DNA of 64,000 bases from contig CALURK010000002.1 in NCBI GenBank assembly GCA_944323165.1, positions 124,001 through 188,000 of the forward strand, in the 5' to 3' direction. Below are positions 52,085-61,593 of this stretch, piece after piece (the first letter of the stretch is position 1; every line of letters begins with the position of its first letter). The stretch comes from Candidatus Gastranaerophilales bacterium. GTDB taxonomy: Bacteria > Cyanobacteriota > Vampirovibrionia > Gastranaerophilales > Gastranaerophilaceae. A model generated the notes under the pieces. That model worked only from the letters and a program-made list of their open reading frames with translations. It had not been told where the DNA came from and ran no database searches. Position numbers and translations under genes: made by a program.

Positions 52085-53437
52085 TTGTTTGAACGTTTTA
52101 CTGAAAAAGCAGTTAATGTGGTTTGTGAAGCCCAAAATATCGCCCGCGAAATGGGATGTGAAGAAGTTCTCCCGGAACATCTTTTATTAGCCTTGGTTAA
52201 GGATGCAAAAGGGGTTTCCTTAAAGCTGTTTAGGATGTATAACGTTACTTATGATGCGGTTTTAAGCCAGGTAAATAATTATGTAAAAAAGACCTCTAGG
52301 CACATTGAAAACATACCATTTAGTCATTCTTTTAAGGATATTTTGAAACATACATTAGACTTGGCTGCAAAATCAGGAAACACAAATATCCTGTTTGAAC
52401 ATATTTTTCTCACTGTTATAACGGAAAAAATTCCTAGCATACAAGAAATATTGAGCAGTTTTAATTTTGATATATATAACTCGAAAGATATCTTAACAAA
52501 GCTGGTACAAAAGAAGATAAAGCGTTTAGAGCATCCGGAAGCAGAGGAGGATGATGATAAGAATGCATCATTTGAATCTGTATATGAAGGTGAAGCACTT
52601 TCTGATGTTTTTGACAGAGCAGTTTCTAAACTTTCTGCGGCAGGATATGAGATTCTCGGTACTGAGCAGATAATGTCATCAATTTTAGAATCATCAGATA
52701 GTGATTTGGTGAATACGATTAATAAATATGGCTTAAATTCTTTAAATTTTGAACAAAAGCTGGCAGAACAAAAATCCAGATCATCTGAATATGCTGATAA
52801 AAAGATAATCTTCACTCCAAATGCGTTTTTGGTAATGAATTCTGCTTTACAGATAGCAAAAGAGTTGGGCTCATCTGTTATAACTCCGGAACATATAGTT
52901 TTGAGTATACTAAAACTTAAACGCGGGTTAGCGTATGACATAATAAATTCTCTTGGTATAAATGGAGAAAAAATGTCTGAAGATATTTTGCGTCCTATAG
53001 AGAAGCAAATGCCGGAAACTCTTACTATAATGAAATTGGCAAAAGAAGAAGCTAGAAGAATAGGTCGCAATATTGTTGGTACTGAAATGTTTTTGCTAGG
53101 AATTATCGCAGAAGGAACAAGTGTTGCATTTGAAGTATTGAATGACCTTGAAATTACTATGAAGGACGCAAGGATTGTTGTAGAAAATCTTGTAGGCTAT
53201 GGTAATGAATACTTTGATAAAGAAATAACATTTACCAAAAGAGCAAAGAAGGTTTTGGAAAAAGCTTGGTTATCGGCAAAAAAATCCAATAAGCAAAAAA
53301 TAGAAGCCGTAGATTTGCTTTTAGCGATAATAGAAGAACCTGATTCATTAGCAATGAAGGCTCTAAACCAATTAGGAGTAGATGCTGTAGAAATTAAGCA
53401 TGGTATACAGAGCAGAAGTAAAAATTTAAGTAAATAG
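52085..53437 (+). CDS. Clp N-domain repeat protein without AAA+ ATPase
   Basis: 450 residues made of three Clp N-type double domains. The first (1-140) starts MFERFTEKAVNVVCEAQNIAREMG with PEHLLLALV; the second (about 180-290) has FDRAVSKLSAAGYEILGTEQIM and FTPNAFLVMNSALQIAKELGSSVITPEHIVLSIL; the third (about 310-450) has MKLAKEEARRIGRNIVGTEMFLLGII and FTKRAKKVLEKAWLSAKKSNKQKIEAVDLLLAII. No Walker motif is present anywhere. In ClpA/ClpC these domains bind adaptors and substrates. The start is TTG at 52085 after GAGGG. It lies in the operon between DUF1292 and tilS. Confidence 0.85.
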   Translation: MFERFTEKAVNVVCEAQNIAREMGCEEVLPEHLLLALVKDAKGVSLKLFRMYNVTYDAVLSQVNNYVKKTSRHIENIPFSHSFKDILKHTLDLAAKSGNTNILFEHIFLTVITEKIPSIQEILSSFNFDIYNSKDILTKLVQKKIKRLEHPEAEEDDDKNASFESVYEGEALSDVFDRAVSKLSAAGYEILGTEQIMSSILESSDSDLVNTINKYGLNSLNFEQKLAEQKSRSSEYADKKIIFTPNAFLVMNSALQIAKELGSSVITPEHIVLSILKLKRGLAYDIINSLGINGEKMSEDILRPIEKQMPETLTIMKLAKEEARRIGRNIVGTEMFLLGIIAEGTSVAFEVLNDLEITMKDARIVVENLVGYGNEYFDKEITFTKRAKKVLEKAWLSAKKSNKQKIEAVDLLLAIIEEPDSLAMKALNQLGVDAVEIKHGIQSRSKNLSK

Positions 53438-53446
53438 AGTAAAAAA

Positions 53447-54808
53447 ATGCAGGAAATTGTCTCAAAAGTTATTGAGTTTTTAAAGAAATACAATTTATAC
53501 GATAAGACAATTGTAGTTGGTTTTTCGGGCGGGTATGATTCAATGTGCCTACTTGATATTCTTGCGGATATAAAAAATATGCCTGATTTCTACGACTTAA
53601 ATGTAATAGCCGCTCATTTTAACCATAATTGGAGGGGAGAAGAGGCTCTAAGAGAACAAGAAGTTTGTAGAATATTTGCAAGTTCAAAAGGTTTTGAATT
53701 TTATACCAAAACAGCCCAAGGTAATATAAAAAAGACGGAAAATGATGCCAGAATAGCTCGTTATGAGTTTTTTGAAGAAGCAATGGACGAATATGATGCG
53801 GATGCTGTGTTTACTGCTCACAATTATGATGATAACGCTGAAACTGTTTTATATCGAATTGTCAAAGGAACTGGTGTAATGGGTTTAAGAGGAATTTCAG
53901 AAAAAAGAGATTGCTTTTACAGACCGTTATTGAAAGTAAAACGTTCTGAAATTCTTGATTATTGTAATTACAAAAATCTGTCACCCAATAATGATTCTTC
54001 TAATTCAAATACTATTTATAACAGGAATTACTTGCGTTTGAACGTTATTCCCTCTTTAGAGAAGATTAATGTAAATGTTAAAGATGCTGTAAATACTTTA
54101 TCGGAAATAGCTAAAAGTGATAATGATATTATTGAAGAGTATTTAAATCCAATAAAATCCAGAGTTTTAAAAGAGTTAGGAAAGATTAATGCGAGTGAAT
54201 ATCGGGAACTTTCAAAACCTGTTAAAATGCGTATTTTGCACGAATTTATCCAAAGTTTAGATTTAGATTACGATTATAGGAAAGTTTGTGAAATATACGA
54301 TTTTATAGAGGAGAATATAAGGCAAAGAAATGGAAGTACGAAATCTCTTGCAACTGCACAATGGCTTTACGCAGATGAAAAAACGATAGAAGTAATTCCT
54401 GCCAAAAAAGATTTACACAAAGAAGTTAACAAAATGCTTGAGCTTGAAATAAAAGAAGAAGGTAAGTATTCTTATGCTGATAAAGTTTTTGAAATAAAAA
54501 AGTTTGAGGATAAGGATTTGTTTGTCTTTCCGGCTTCCACATCCAGTTTTGCTTATGTAGATCTAACAGATATAAAATACCCGCTTACAATAAGAACGCG
54601 AAGAGATGGCGATGTGATAAGTCCGTTTGGGATGACGGGCACAATGAAGCTCAAAAAGTTCTTAAATTCAAAAGGTGTTCCAAGACATTCCAGAGATAAT
54701 TTGGTATTGTTGTGCTCAGAAGATGAAGTTCTGTGGGTAGTCGGGGTAGGATTGAGTAATAAAATTTCAGTAAAAGATAAGCCGACTCACGTTTTAGAAT
54801 GTAAGTAG
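53447..54808 (+). CDS. tilS: tRNA(Ile)-lysidine synthase
   Basis: Converts C34 of tRNA-Ile2 to lysidine, so AUA is read as Ile. The PP-loop SGGYDS (27-32) lies in VVGFSGGYDSMCLL, followed by AAHFNHNWRGEEALRE, ARIARYEFF and AHNYDDNAETVLYRIVKGTGVMGLRGI. A C-terminal TilS domain follows with RTRRDGDVISPFGMTGTMKLKKFL (about 384-407). 453 residues. It ends shortly before hpt, a widely conserved order. Confidence 0.96.
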   Translation: MQEIVSKVIEFLKKYNLYDKTIVVGFSGGYDSMCLLDILADIKNMPDFYDLNVIAAHFNHNWRGEEALREQEVCRIFASSKGFEFYTKTAQGNIKKTENDARIARYEFFEEAMDEYDADAVFTAHNYDDNAETVLYRIVKGTGVMGLRGISEKRDCFYRPLLKVKRSEILDYCNYKNLSPNNDSSNSNTIYNRNYLRLNVIPSLEKINVNVKDAVNTLSEIAKSDNDIIEEYLNPIKSRVLKELGKINASEYRELSKPVKMRILHEFIQSLDLDYDYRKVCEIYDFIEENIRQRNGSTKSLATAQWLYADEKTIEVIPAKKDLHKEVNKMLELEIKEEGKYSYADKVFEIKKFEDKDLFVFPASTSSFAYVDLTDIKYPLTIRTRRDGDVISPFGMTGTMKLKKFLNSKGVPRHSRDNLVLLCSEDEVLWVVGVGLSNKISVKDKPTHVLECK

Positions 54809-54823
54809 GCTTTGGAGGTTTGC

Positions 54824-55354
54824 ATGATTACGGAAAAGGACCTGAAGTTGTTGTTTTCAGAAGATGATATTCAAGGGGCTATAAAAGCGCTTGGAGATAG
54901 AATAAATAATGATTATGGCAATGAAGAACTCTTTCTTGTCTGTGTACTAAAAGGGGCTGTAATGTTTATGGTTGATTTATCTAAGCATTTGAGGATGCCT
55001 CTCAGTATGGAATTTATACGTTTATCAAGCTACGGATCAGGCTTTACTTCTTCAGGAAAGGTTAATACCGTAGATATTTCGCTTCCTGATTTGAATGGTA
55101 AGAATGTTTTAATAATAGAAGATATTATTGATACCGGGCATACTGCAAAATTTTTGGTGGATTTTATAAATCATAATTTTAAGACAAAGTCTTTAAAATT
55201 CTGTTCTTTGTTGGATAAGAAAATAAAACGAGAAGTTGATATAGATCCTGATTATTATGGATTAGATGTTGCTGATAAATTCCTTGTGGGGTATGGGCTG
55301 GATTATGACGGATTTTACAGAAACCTGCCTTATATAGGTTATGTAGAAATGTAG
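54824..55354 (+). CDS. hpt: Hypoxanthine phosphoribosyltransferase
   Basis: Salvages hypoxanthine and guanine with PRPP. Motifs are LVCVLKGAVMFMVDL and the PRPP loop VLIIEDIIDTGHTAKFL, then FLVGYGLDYDGFYRNLPYIGYV. About 176 residues. ATG 54824 is seven bases after GGAGG; the frame runs four codons upstream. It follows tilS closely; ftsH, which often comes next, is absent. Confidence 0.95.
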   Translation: MITEKDLKLLFSEDDIQGAIKALGDRINNDYGNEELFLVCVLKGAVMFMVDLSKHLRMPLSMEFIRLSSYGSGFTSSGKVNTVDISLPDLNGKNVLIIEDIIDTGHTAKFLVDFINHNFKTKSLKFCSLLDKKIKREVDIDPDYYGLDVADKFLVGYGLDYDGFYRNLPYIGYVEM

Positions 55355-55411
55355 CAAGTTTTTGTTTAGGTTATAATACACTTATAATATAAATAGCTAA
55401 GGAGTGTAGTT

Positions 55412-56617
55412 ATGCATAATGTAAGAAAAATTACAGAAGATATATTTTATTTGGGTTGTTCAGATAGAAAGCTTTCTCTTTTTGAGAGTGCTTATCCTGT
55501 AAAGGATGGAATGTCCTATAATTCTTATTTATTAAAAGACGAAAAGACTGTTCTTTTTGATACGGTGGATAAAGTTTGTGCAGAACAGTTTTATGAAAAT
55601 CTTGATTTTGCACTAGAAAACAGGCAGCTAGATTATATAGTAGTTCAACATATGGAACCGGATCACTGTGCTCTTTTAGGCGAAGTCATAAAAAATCATC
55701 CAAATGTGAAAATTGTGTGTTCTCAAAAAACTGTAGGTATGATAAAACAGTTTTTTGATTTTGAGGTTGATTCACGTGTAATTGTTGTAAAAGAAGGGGA
55801 TACTTTAAATTGCGGTAAGCACGAGTTGCAGTTTATTATGGCACCTATGGTTCATTGGCCTGAGGTTATGGTAACATACGATAAAAAAGATAAAATTCTG
55901 TTTACAGCAGATGCATTTGGAACTTTTGGTGCAATTAATGGCAACTTATTTGATGATGAAGTCGATTGGGAAAGAGATTACCTAGATGAAGCTAGAAGAT
56001 ATTATACAAATATTGTGGGAAAATATGGGCTTCAGGTACAAATGCTTTTGAAAAAGGTTTCTGCTTTTGATATAAAAATGCTTTGCCCTCTTCACGGTTT
56101 ATTGATAAGAAAAAATATAGGTCTGTTTATCAAAAAATATGATAAGTGGTCAAGTTATACCCCGGAAGAGAACTCTGTATTAATAGCTTATTCTTCTGTT
56201 TATGGAGGAACAGAAAGTGCGGTAAACTTATTAGCATCAAAACTTGCGGATAAAGGTGTTAAACATATAAAAATGTATGATGTTTCAATGACACATCCAT
56301 CTTTTGTATTGTCGGATGCATTTAAATATTCTCATATAGTTCTGGCGACTACTACTTATAATGCTGGAATTTTTGAATCGATGGAAACATTCTTACACGT
56401 AATGCTTTCACATAATTTACAAAATAGAAAGTATGTGATTATTCAGAACGGTTCTTGGGCTCCGGCATGCGGTGGTCAAATTAGAGCAATTTTAGAAAAA
56501 CTAAAAGGTTCTGAAATATTAGATGATTCTATATGTATAAAATCAACTTTGAAGAAAGACCAACTTGACCAGTTGGATAATGTTGTAAATACAATAGCAA
56601 AATCTTTAAATGTTTAG
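55412..56617 (+). CDS. fprA: Flavodiiron protein (FprA-type)
   Basis: Reduces oxygen to water or NO to nitrous oxide, taking electrons from rubredoxin. The N-terminal metallo-beta-lactamase-like domain holds the diiron ligands in HMEPDH (about 85-90) and APMVHWPEVMVTYD and FTADAFGTFG; the C-terminal flavodoxin domain has the FMN loop YSSVYGGTESAVNLLA (about 256-271). 401 residues, cytoplasmic. AAGGAG precedes the ATG. It is followed by rubredoxin, its usual electron donor, in one operon. Confidence 0.96.
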   Translation: MHNVRKITEDIFYLGCSDRKLSLFESAYPVKDGMSYNSYLLKDEKTVLFDTVDKVCAEQFYENLDFALENRQLDYIVVQHMEPDHCALLGEVIKNHPNVKIVCSQKTVGMIKQFFDFEVDSRVIVVKEGDTLNCGKHELQFIMAPMVHWPEVMVTYDKKDKILFTADAFGTFGAINGNLFDDEVDWERDYLDEARRYYTNIVGKYGLQVQMLLKKVSAFDIKMLCPLHGLLIRKNIGLFIKKYDKWSSYTPEENSVLIAYSSVYGGTESAVNLLASKLADKGVKHIKMYDVSMTHPSFVLSDAFKYSHIVLATTTYNAGIFESMETFLHVMLSHNLQNRKYVIIQNGSWAPACGGQIRAILEKLKGSEILDDSICIKSTLKKDQLDQLDNVVNTIAKSLNV

Positions 56618-56644
56618 TATTATAAAACTAAGGAGGAATTATCA

Positions 56645-56803
56645 ATGAAAAAATACGTATGCACAGTATGTCACTATATTTATGATCCGGCAGTAGGAGA
56701 TCCTGATAACGGAATAGAACCGGGTACAGAATTTAAAGATTTGCCTGCAGATTGGGTATGTCCTTTATGCTCAGTTGGTAAGGAAATGTTTGAAGAAGAA
56801 TAA
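56645..56803 (+). CDS. Rubredoxin
   Basis: A complete 52-residue rubredoxin. The iron is held by two CxxC-type pairs, [15 protein letters not shown] (Cys 6 and 9) and [11 protein letters not shown] (Cys 39 and 42). The aromatic and acidic residues are typical. AAGGAGG at 56631-56637 lies eight bases before the ATG. It is the electron donor of the flavodiiron protein just upstream. Confidence 0.97.
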   Translation: MKKYVCTVCHYIYDPAVGDPDNGIEPGTEFKDLPADWVCPLCSVGKEMFEEE

Positions 56804-56809
56804 AAAAAT

Positions 56810-56833
56810 AAAAGCTTCCAAATGGAAGCTTTT
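56810..56833. terminator. Terminator after rubredoxin
   Basis: AAAAGCTTCC (56810-56819) pairs with GGAAGCTTTT (56824-56833), four-base loop. A further TATAAT with TGC before it at 56835-56843 may start another transcript. Confidence 0.85.
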
Positions 56834-56889
56834 ATGCTATAATGAACGTAACCCAATAAGAACAAATTAATATCATACAAACTGATTAT

Positions 56890-56917
56890 TTGTTAAAAAT
56901 TATATGTAATGTATAAT
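56890..56917 (+). promoter_or_regulatory. Promoter of clpP-clpX
   Basis: TTGTTA (56890-56895), 16 bp, TATAAT (56912-56917). It gives a leader of about 35 bases before the ATG of clpP at 56958. Confidence 0.55.
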
Positions 56918-56957
56918 AATATTGTCTTTTATATTAAATAAGAAAGGAATTTATAAG

Positions 56958-57542
56958 ATGAGTTTTGTACCTGTAGTAATAGAACAATCAAGCCGAGGCG
57001 AACGTTCTTTTGATATTTTTTCAAGATTGTTGAGAGAAAGAATAATCTTTTTAGGCACAGCAATTGATGATATGGTTGCAAATTTGGTTGTAGCACAGCT
57101 TTTGCTTTTGGATAGTGAAAATCCTGAAAAAGATATAATGCTTTATATCAATTCTCCAGGAGGAAGTGTAACTGCAGGTCTGGCAATATATGATACTATG
57201 CAGCACATAAGAGCAGATGTTCAGACAATTTGTTTAGGTCAAGCTGCTTCAATGGGTGCATTCTTGTTATGCTCAGGTGCAAAGGGAAAAAGAATGGCAT
57301 TACCTCATTCAAGAGTTCTAATTCACCAACCTTTAGGTGGTGCTCAAGGTCAGGCTACAGATATCGAAATTCAAGCTCAAGAAATCTTGAGAATTAAAAA
57401 GACATTGAATGAAATCATGGCATCAAATACAGGTCAATCAATCAAGAAAATAGAAAAAGATACAGATAGAGATTATATTATGACACCTCAAGAAGCTCTT
57501 GAATATGGTATGATTGACAAAGTTATTACAAAAGAAGGTTAA
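56958..57542 (+). CDS. clpP: ATP-dependent Clp protease proteolytic subunit
   Basis: Serine protease subunit of ClpXP. The catalytic triad is visible: Ser98 in [11 protein letters not shown], His123 in VLIHQPLGG and Asp172 in [10 protein letters not shown]. The 194-residue length is typical. The start is ATG 56958 with GAAAGGAA upstream; the frame runs 12 codons further upstream without a site. It is followed 41 bp later by clpX. Confidence 0.98.
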   Translation: MSFVPVVIEQSSRGERSFDIFSRLLRERIIFLGTAIDDMVANLVVAQLLLLDSENPEKDIMLYINSPGGSVTAGLAIYDTMQHIRADVQTICLGQAASMGAFLLCSGAKGKRMALPHSRVLIHQPLGGAQGQATDIEIQAQEILRIKKTLNEIMASNTGQSIKKIEKDTDRDYIMTPQEALEYGMIDKVITKEG

Positions 57543-57583
57543 GATAAAACGTCTTAAAAGAAAATCATTAACAGGAGAAATAT

Positions 57584-58915
57584 ATGTCATCTAATGATAG
57601 GTTAAAATGTTCATTTTGTGGAAAAACTCAAGATCAGGTAAAGAAGCTTATTGCTGGACCTGATGTGTTTATCTGTGATGAGTGCGTTGAGTTATGTAAT
57701 GAAATATTGGATGAAGAATTCTTTGAATCAAAAGAAAAAAATGGAGAAAAACACGAAAAAGCTTCTGACGATATAGAAGAGAAGGCAATTCCAAAACCTC
57801 ATGAAATTAAAGCCTATTTAGATCAACATATTGTTGGTCAGGATGATGCCAAAAAGGTTCTCTCTGTTGCAGTGTATAACCACTATAAACGTTTAAAACA
57901 CAATAAACAAGAAGATACAAATGGTGTGGAAATTCAAAAGTCTAATATCTTGCTAGTAGGACCAACTGGTAGTGGTAAAACACTTCTTGCTCAGACATTA
58001 GCCAAGATGTTGGATGTACCGTTTGCTGTAGCTGATGCAACAACTTTAACCGAGGCTGGTTATGTTGGTGATGATGTTGAAAATATCTTGTTAAGGCTCT
58101 ATCAAAATGCTGATTATGATGCAAAGAAGGCCGAAAAAGGTATCATATACATAGACGAAATCGATAAGATAGCAAGAAAATCTGAAAATACATCAATAAC
58201 AAGAGATGTATCAGGTGAAGGTGTTCAACAAGCGTTATTGAAACTTATTGAAGGTACTATAGCAAATGTTCCTCCGCAAGGTGGCAGAAAGCATCCTCAA
58301 CAAGAATTTATCCAAATTGATACAAGCAATATTTTGTTTATTGTGGGTGGTGCTTTCGTAGATTTGGATAAAATTATTGAGCATCGTGTAAAAGACGGTT
58401 CTTCAATAGGTTTTGGAAAATCGGCTCCTACTCAGGCAGAGAAGGAACAACAAGCTGCTAAACTTCTAAAAAAATTGCAGCCTGAAGATTTGTTAAAATT
58501 TGGTTTAATTCCTGAGTTTATCGGCAGAATTCCTGTTTACGCGGTATTAGATGCACTTGATGAAAAGACATTAAAGATGATTCTGACCGAGCCTAAGAAC
58601 GCGGTTCTTAAGCAGTATCAATGTCTGCTTAAGATGGACGGCGTAGATCTGGAATTCGAACCAGAAGCAATTGACTTAATAGCTCAAAAAGCATTAAAGA
58701 GAAAAACAGGTGCAAGAGCATTGAGGTCAATTGTAGAGGAACTTATGCTTGATGTAATGTACGATATTCCGACAAAGCATGATATTGATAAGTTTGTAAT
58801 AACAAAAGAAATGGTTGAAAGACAAGATGAGATTGATAATCAAGCAGAGTTAATTCATTTACCTCAAAATAAAACTGCTGATATTTCTCAAAAAACAAGA
58901 GCGGAAATTGCTTAA
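57584..58915 (+). CDS. clpX: ATP-dependent Clp protease ATP-binding subunit ClpX
   Basis: Unfoldase that feeds ClpP. The N-terminal zinc domain has Cys 9, 12, 31 and 34. The AAA+ core has the Walker A GPTGSGKT (126-133), Walker [14 protein letters not shown], and the ClpP-docking loop with IGF (SSIGFGKSA). Sensor 2 [18 protein letters not shown] closes the domain. 443 residues. It may share the pair clpP-clpX with the stand-alone zinc-finger and Clp-N proteins upstream in the window. Confidence 0.98.
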   Translation: MSSNDRLKCSFCGKTQDQVKKLIAGPDVFICDECVELCNEILDEEFFESKEKNGEKHEKASDDIEEKAIPKPHEIKAYLDQHIVGQDDAKKVLSVAVYNHYKRLKHNKQEDTNGVEIQKSNILLVGPTGSGKTLLAQTLAKMLDVPFAVADATTLTEAGYVGDDVENILLRLYQNADYDAKKAEKGIIYIDEIDKIARKSENTSITRDVSGEGVQQALLKLIEGTIANVPPQGGRKHPQQEFIQIDTSNILFIVGGAFVDLDKIIEHRVKDGSSIGFGKSAPTQAEKEQQAAKLLKKLQPEDLLKFGLIPEFIGRIPVYAVLDALDEKTLKMILTEPKNAVLKQYQCLLKMDGVDLEFEPEAIDLIAQKALKRKTGARALRSIVEELMLDVMYDIPTKHDIDKFVITKEMVERQDEIDNQAELIHLPQNKTADISQKTRAEIA

Positions 58916-58926
58916 AAAGTATTATA

Positions 58927-58965
58927 AAAAGAAGGAAAATGCTTTTGCATTCCCCATCTTTTTTT
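58927..58965. terminator. Terminator between clpX and the convergent gene
   Basis: Imperfect hairpin with an ATGC-GCAT core around TTTT, ending in a T-run. Confidence 0.55.
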
Positions 58966-58973
58966 GCTCTTTA

Positions 58974-61496
58974 TTATGAAATAAGATTTTGATATAACAG
59001 TTTATCAAAGAAGTATAATGTAAGTTGTACAAGTTTATCCATGTCTATTTGTCTATACATAATACTATTCTTGCCCTTACGAGTATCACTACCACCCCAG
59101 TCTTTATTATTTCCGTCTTCTACTCTGCTATCATTATAGCCGGTACCATATGGACAGTCTGGAGTATTGTAATTTTCACATACATCCATAGCTTTTTGTT
59201 GAGCTTCCCTAAATACAGATGTTACCAGTGTTGAATCAATGCTAGAATACTTTTTAATGACTCTACTTAATAGTTCGCTCATTGTAACCTGATAATCAGG
59301 ATCATCTTTTTCATTTGCAAGGTGTACGGTTCCATCTGATGAAATTTCATAGCCACCTATAAGTCTTAAGGCTTCATCATTTCCTCTAGTAGTTTTAGTT
59401 CCATAGTGGGTAAGACCTGTAGTTAAGCTAGAATCAGCATAAGCTGTGTGTTCTGTAAATATTTCCAGATATTCCGGATTTGTTTCTAATTTATTAAATA
59501 TAGCTTCTAAATTATCTAAAACAGTTGTTATAAATGAAGCTCTGGAGTTTTTAGTAGAAGAATTATATGTGTTATAAGTTGTTATCCAAGCTGCTTGAAT
59601 AAGTTTTTTTACAACACTTTCTCCACCCATTTGTTCGAGAGCTGCTTTGCCTTCAGAGGTTTTATTAAATTCTTCAAGAACTTTATTTACAAGGTTGTTG
59701 TATACTGCAGTTGTTTCTTCTTCTTGGAATACAATATTTCCATTGGTATCCATTCCAAATTCTGTATGCATTTTGGATGAATTACCTATTATAGAAGCAA
59801 GGCCGTTTGTTCTAATGTTTTCGAAAGTATCAGCTAATGTACTAGCAGCATCTTTGGTATTTTCACTTTGCTCCTCAGCTATGACTTTTTCTGCAGTATC
59901 TAGGTAATCTGCTAACTTACCATCTGTATCTATATTTCTTAAAAGTGTTACTAAATCATCCATTAAATCATTGCCATCAGTGTAAGCGTTAATTAAGTCT
60001 TTATAATTGCTGCTTGTTAAAGTCTTTGAACCTAGTTTTAATCCATTAGCTGATCCCAATACACTTTCTATTGCAGCTATGCAGGTTTCTTTATATTCTG
60101 CTAATTCTCTGTCTGAAATAAATGGATCTTCTGTAACAATTTCAATAGCGTTGTCTACAGCTTCAGAATTTCCACCCATAAGGTAACTTTCTATGTAATC
60201 CTGTAATTGAGCTTTAAACTCATCAGTATCAGCTCCTGAAGCTATGAAACTTGCAATAAAGCTTTCCAGTGAACTATTAAGATCTTTTAGAAGGGTTCTA
60301 ATTGTTTCTTTGTCTAGTTTATAATCACCATATTCACTGTTGTATAAATCTAGTCCTAATCTTGTTTTTACTTCAGATGCCCTTGTTTGTGTTATACCGT
60401 TTGCGAGTTCATCCGCAAGGCTGTCAAGTAATTCCTCAGCTTCTTCAGTATAAAATTCTTCTAAAACAGGATTTTTCATATCATCTGTAACAAAGCTTGA
60501 TAAATCGAATTCTGCTATTTTAGTGTCTATGTCAAGAAAATCCTTGTAAGTTAATGAGTCTATAAAGCTTGTTTTTGCTTCTTCTATAACTGTTTTTAAT
60601 GCTGTGTTGAAATTTTCCTTTGCTTCTTCTGATCCAAAACTTATATCTTTAAAAATGGATTCAAATACGGTTTCAATAGATTGATCTATGTGTGTATCCA
60701 ATTTTGATTTTACAACAGCTTTTTGCAAATCATTAAGCTTAGAACCATTCTGTTGAGAATAGCCATATTGTGACAGATCAAATGCACTATCACTGCCTTC
60801 TCCCAAGCCTGCTGTAGCTAGATATGCATTAATGATTTCCTTTATCTCATTTTGAATATCTTCGAAGCTTGCATCTTCTGGAATTGAATTGTTAATATAG
60901 TTATTAATGATTTCATTCAATGTTGCATCATCATTGTAGTAATAGTCCAAATCTTTTAACATATCACCTGCAACCTGGCTCAAGTATTCAGAAGCAAAAA
61001 AGTCAGCGGTTGCCTTTCTTTCAATAGATTGAGAATTTTCTTCCAAGTAAGCTTCAAGGTCTTCTGCTTTACCGCCCTCTTTTATAAATTCTTCCACAAG
61101 CGAGCCTAAACTTTCTGATACTGATTTTTTCCAGCCCAAAGAGTCTGAAATTCCATTTGGAGCAGATAGTTTTGATGTAAAATCATTCAAGATTTCATAC
61201 ATTTCAATTTTGTTTTCCATATTGGCAATTTCTTTTGAATCCAAAGCATTTTTATTTTTTAGATTTGTGCCGCTTATTTTGCCACTTTGATTTGTGTCGA
61301 TAGTATTCCAAAAACTATTGATTAAGTCATTTTTTTCTGAATCAGTTGGTGTACCATCCCATTCAAAATTGTCTTCCATATAGTTTCTGAACTCGGTCTT
61401 TGTAACTGCTCCATCGCCGTTTGCATCGGCCTTATTATCCCAGTTACCCTGTTTTGCTAAGAATTGATACACTCTTGAAATACTATCATTTGACAT
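58974..61496 (-). CDS. Giant EF-hand protein of unknown function (840 aa)
   Basis: Begins with two EF-hand-type loops: DANGDGAVTKTE (24-35) and DTNQSGKISGTN (68-79), the second degenerate in its last ligand. The rest (about 90-750) is a long series of helices rich in Glu/Asp/Leu/Asn with repeated spacing such as FxxxLxxxIxxxIxxFI, containing no signal peptide and no membrane segment. The C-terminus (about 760-840) contains a Cys pair (VCENYNTPDC) and closes with hydrophobic LTLYFFDKLLYQNL. No family recognised. GGAG precedes ATG 61496. Confidence 0.6.
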   Translation of the reverse strand: MSNDSISRVYQFLAKQGNWDNKADANGDGAVTKTEFRNYMEDNFEWDGTPTDSEKNDLINSFWNTIDTNQSGKISGTNLKNKNALDSKEIANMENKIEMYEILNDFTSKLSAPNGISDSLGWKKSVSESLGSLVEEFIKEGGKAEDLEAYLEENSQSIERKATADFFASEYLSQVAGDMLKDLDYYYNDDATLNEIINNYINNSIPEDASFEDIQNEIKEIINAYLATAGLGEGSDSAFDLSQYGYSQQNGSKLNDLQKAVVKSKLDTHIDQSIETVFESIFKDISFGSEEAKENFNTALKTVIEEAKTSFIDSLTYKDFLDIDTKIAEFDLSSFVTDDMKNPVLEEFYTEEAEELLDSLADELANGITQTRASEVKTRLGLDLYNSEYGDYKLDKETIRTLLKDLNSSLESFIASFIASGADTDEFKAQLQDYIESYLMGGNSEAVDNAIEIVTEDPFISDRELAEYKETCIAAIESVLGSANGLKLGSKTLTSSNYKDLINAYTDGNDLMDDLVTLLRNIDTDGKLADYLDTAEKVIAEEQSENTKDAASTLADTFENIRTNGLASIIGNSSKMHTEFGMDTNGNIVFQEEETTAVYNNLVNKVLEEFNKTSEGKAALEQMGGESVVKKLIQAAWITTYNTYNSSTKNSRASFITTVLDNLEAIFNKLETNPEYLEIFTEHTAYADSSLTTGLTHYGTKTTRGNDEALRLIGGYEISSDGTVHLANEKDDPDYQVTMSELLSRVIKKYSSIDSTLVTSVFREAQQKAMDVCENYNTPDCPYGTGYNDSRVEDGNNKDWGGSDTRKGKNSIMYRQIDMDKLVQLTLYFFDKLLYQNLIS

Positions 61497-61538
61497 AATC
61501 TGCTCCTTTTAATTTTCCCTTATTTCTATATATTATTG

Positions 61539-61590
61539 TTTACGTCACTTTTATGGAAAACTTTAGGAGTTTTGACTTTTTTGTTACAAA
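61539..61590 (-). promoter_or_regulatory. Three-part FliA/SigD-like promoter (copy 4)
   Basis: On the minus strand TTTGTAACAA (61581-61590), 15 bp, TAAAGTTT (61558-61565), 11 bp, GACGTAAA (61539-61546), about 42 bases before the ATG at 61496. The first box begins next to the stop of the upstream gene (61594). Confidence 0.7.
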
Positions 61591-61593
61591 AAT

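Noticed and set aside
52324-53070. 248-residue minus-strand frame
   Set aside because: Lies wholly within the Clp-N gene, lacks a ribosome site and shows no recognisable domain; a shadow of the plus-strand gene.
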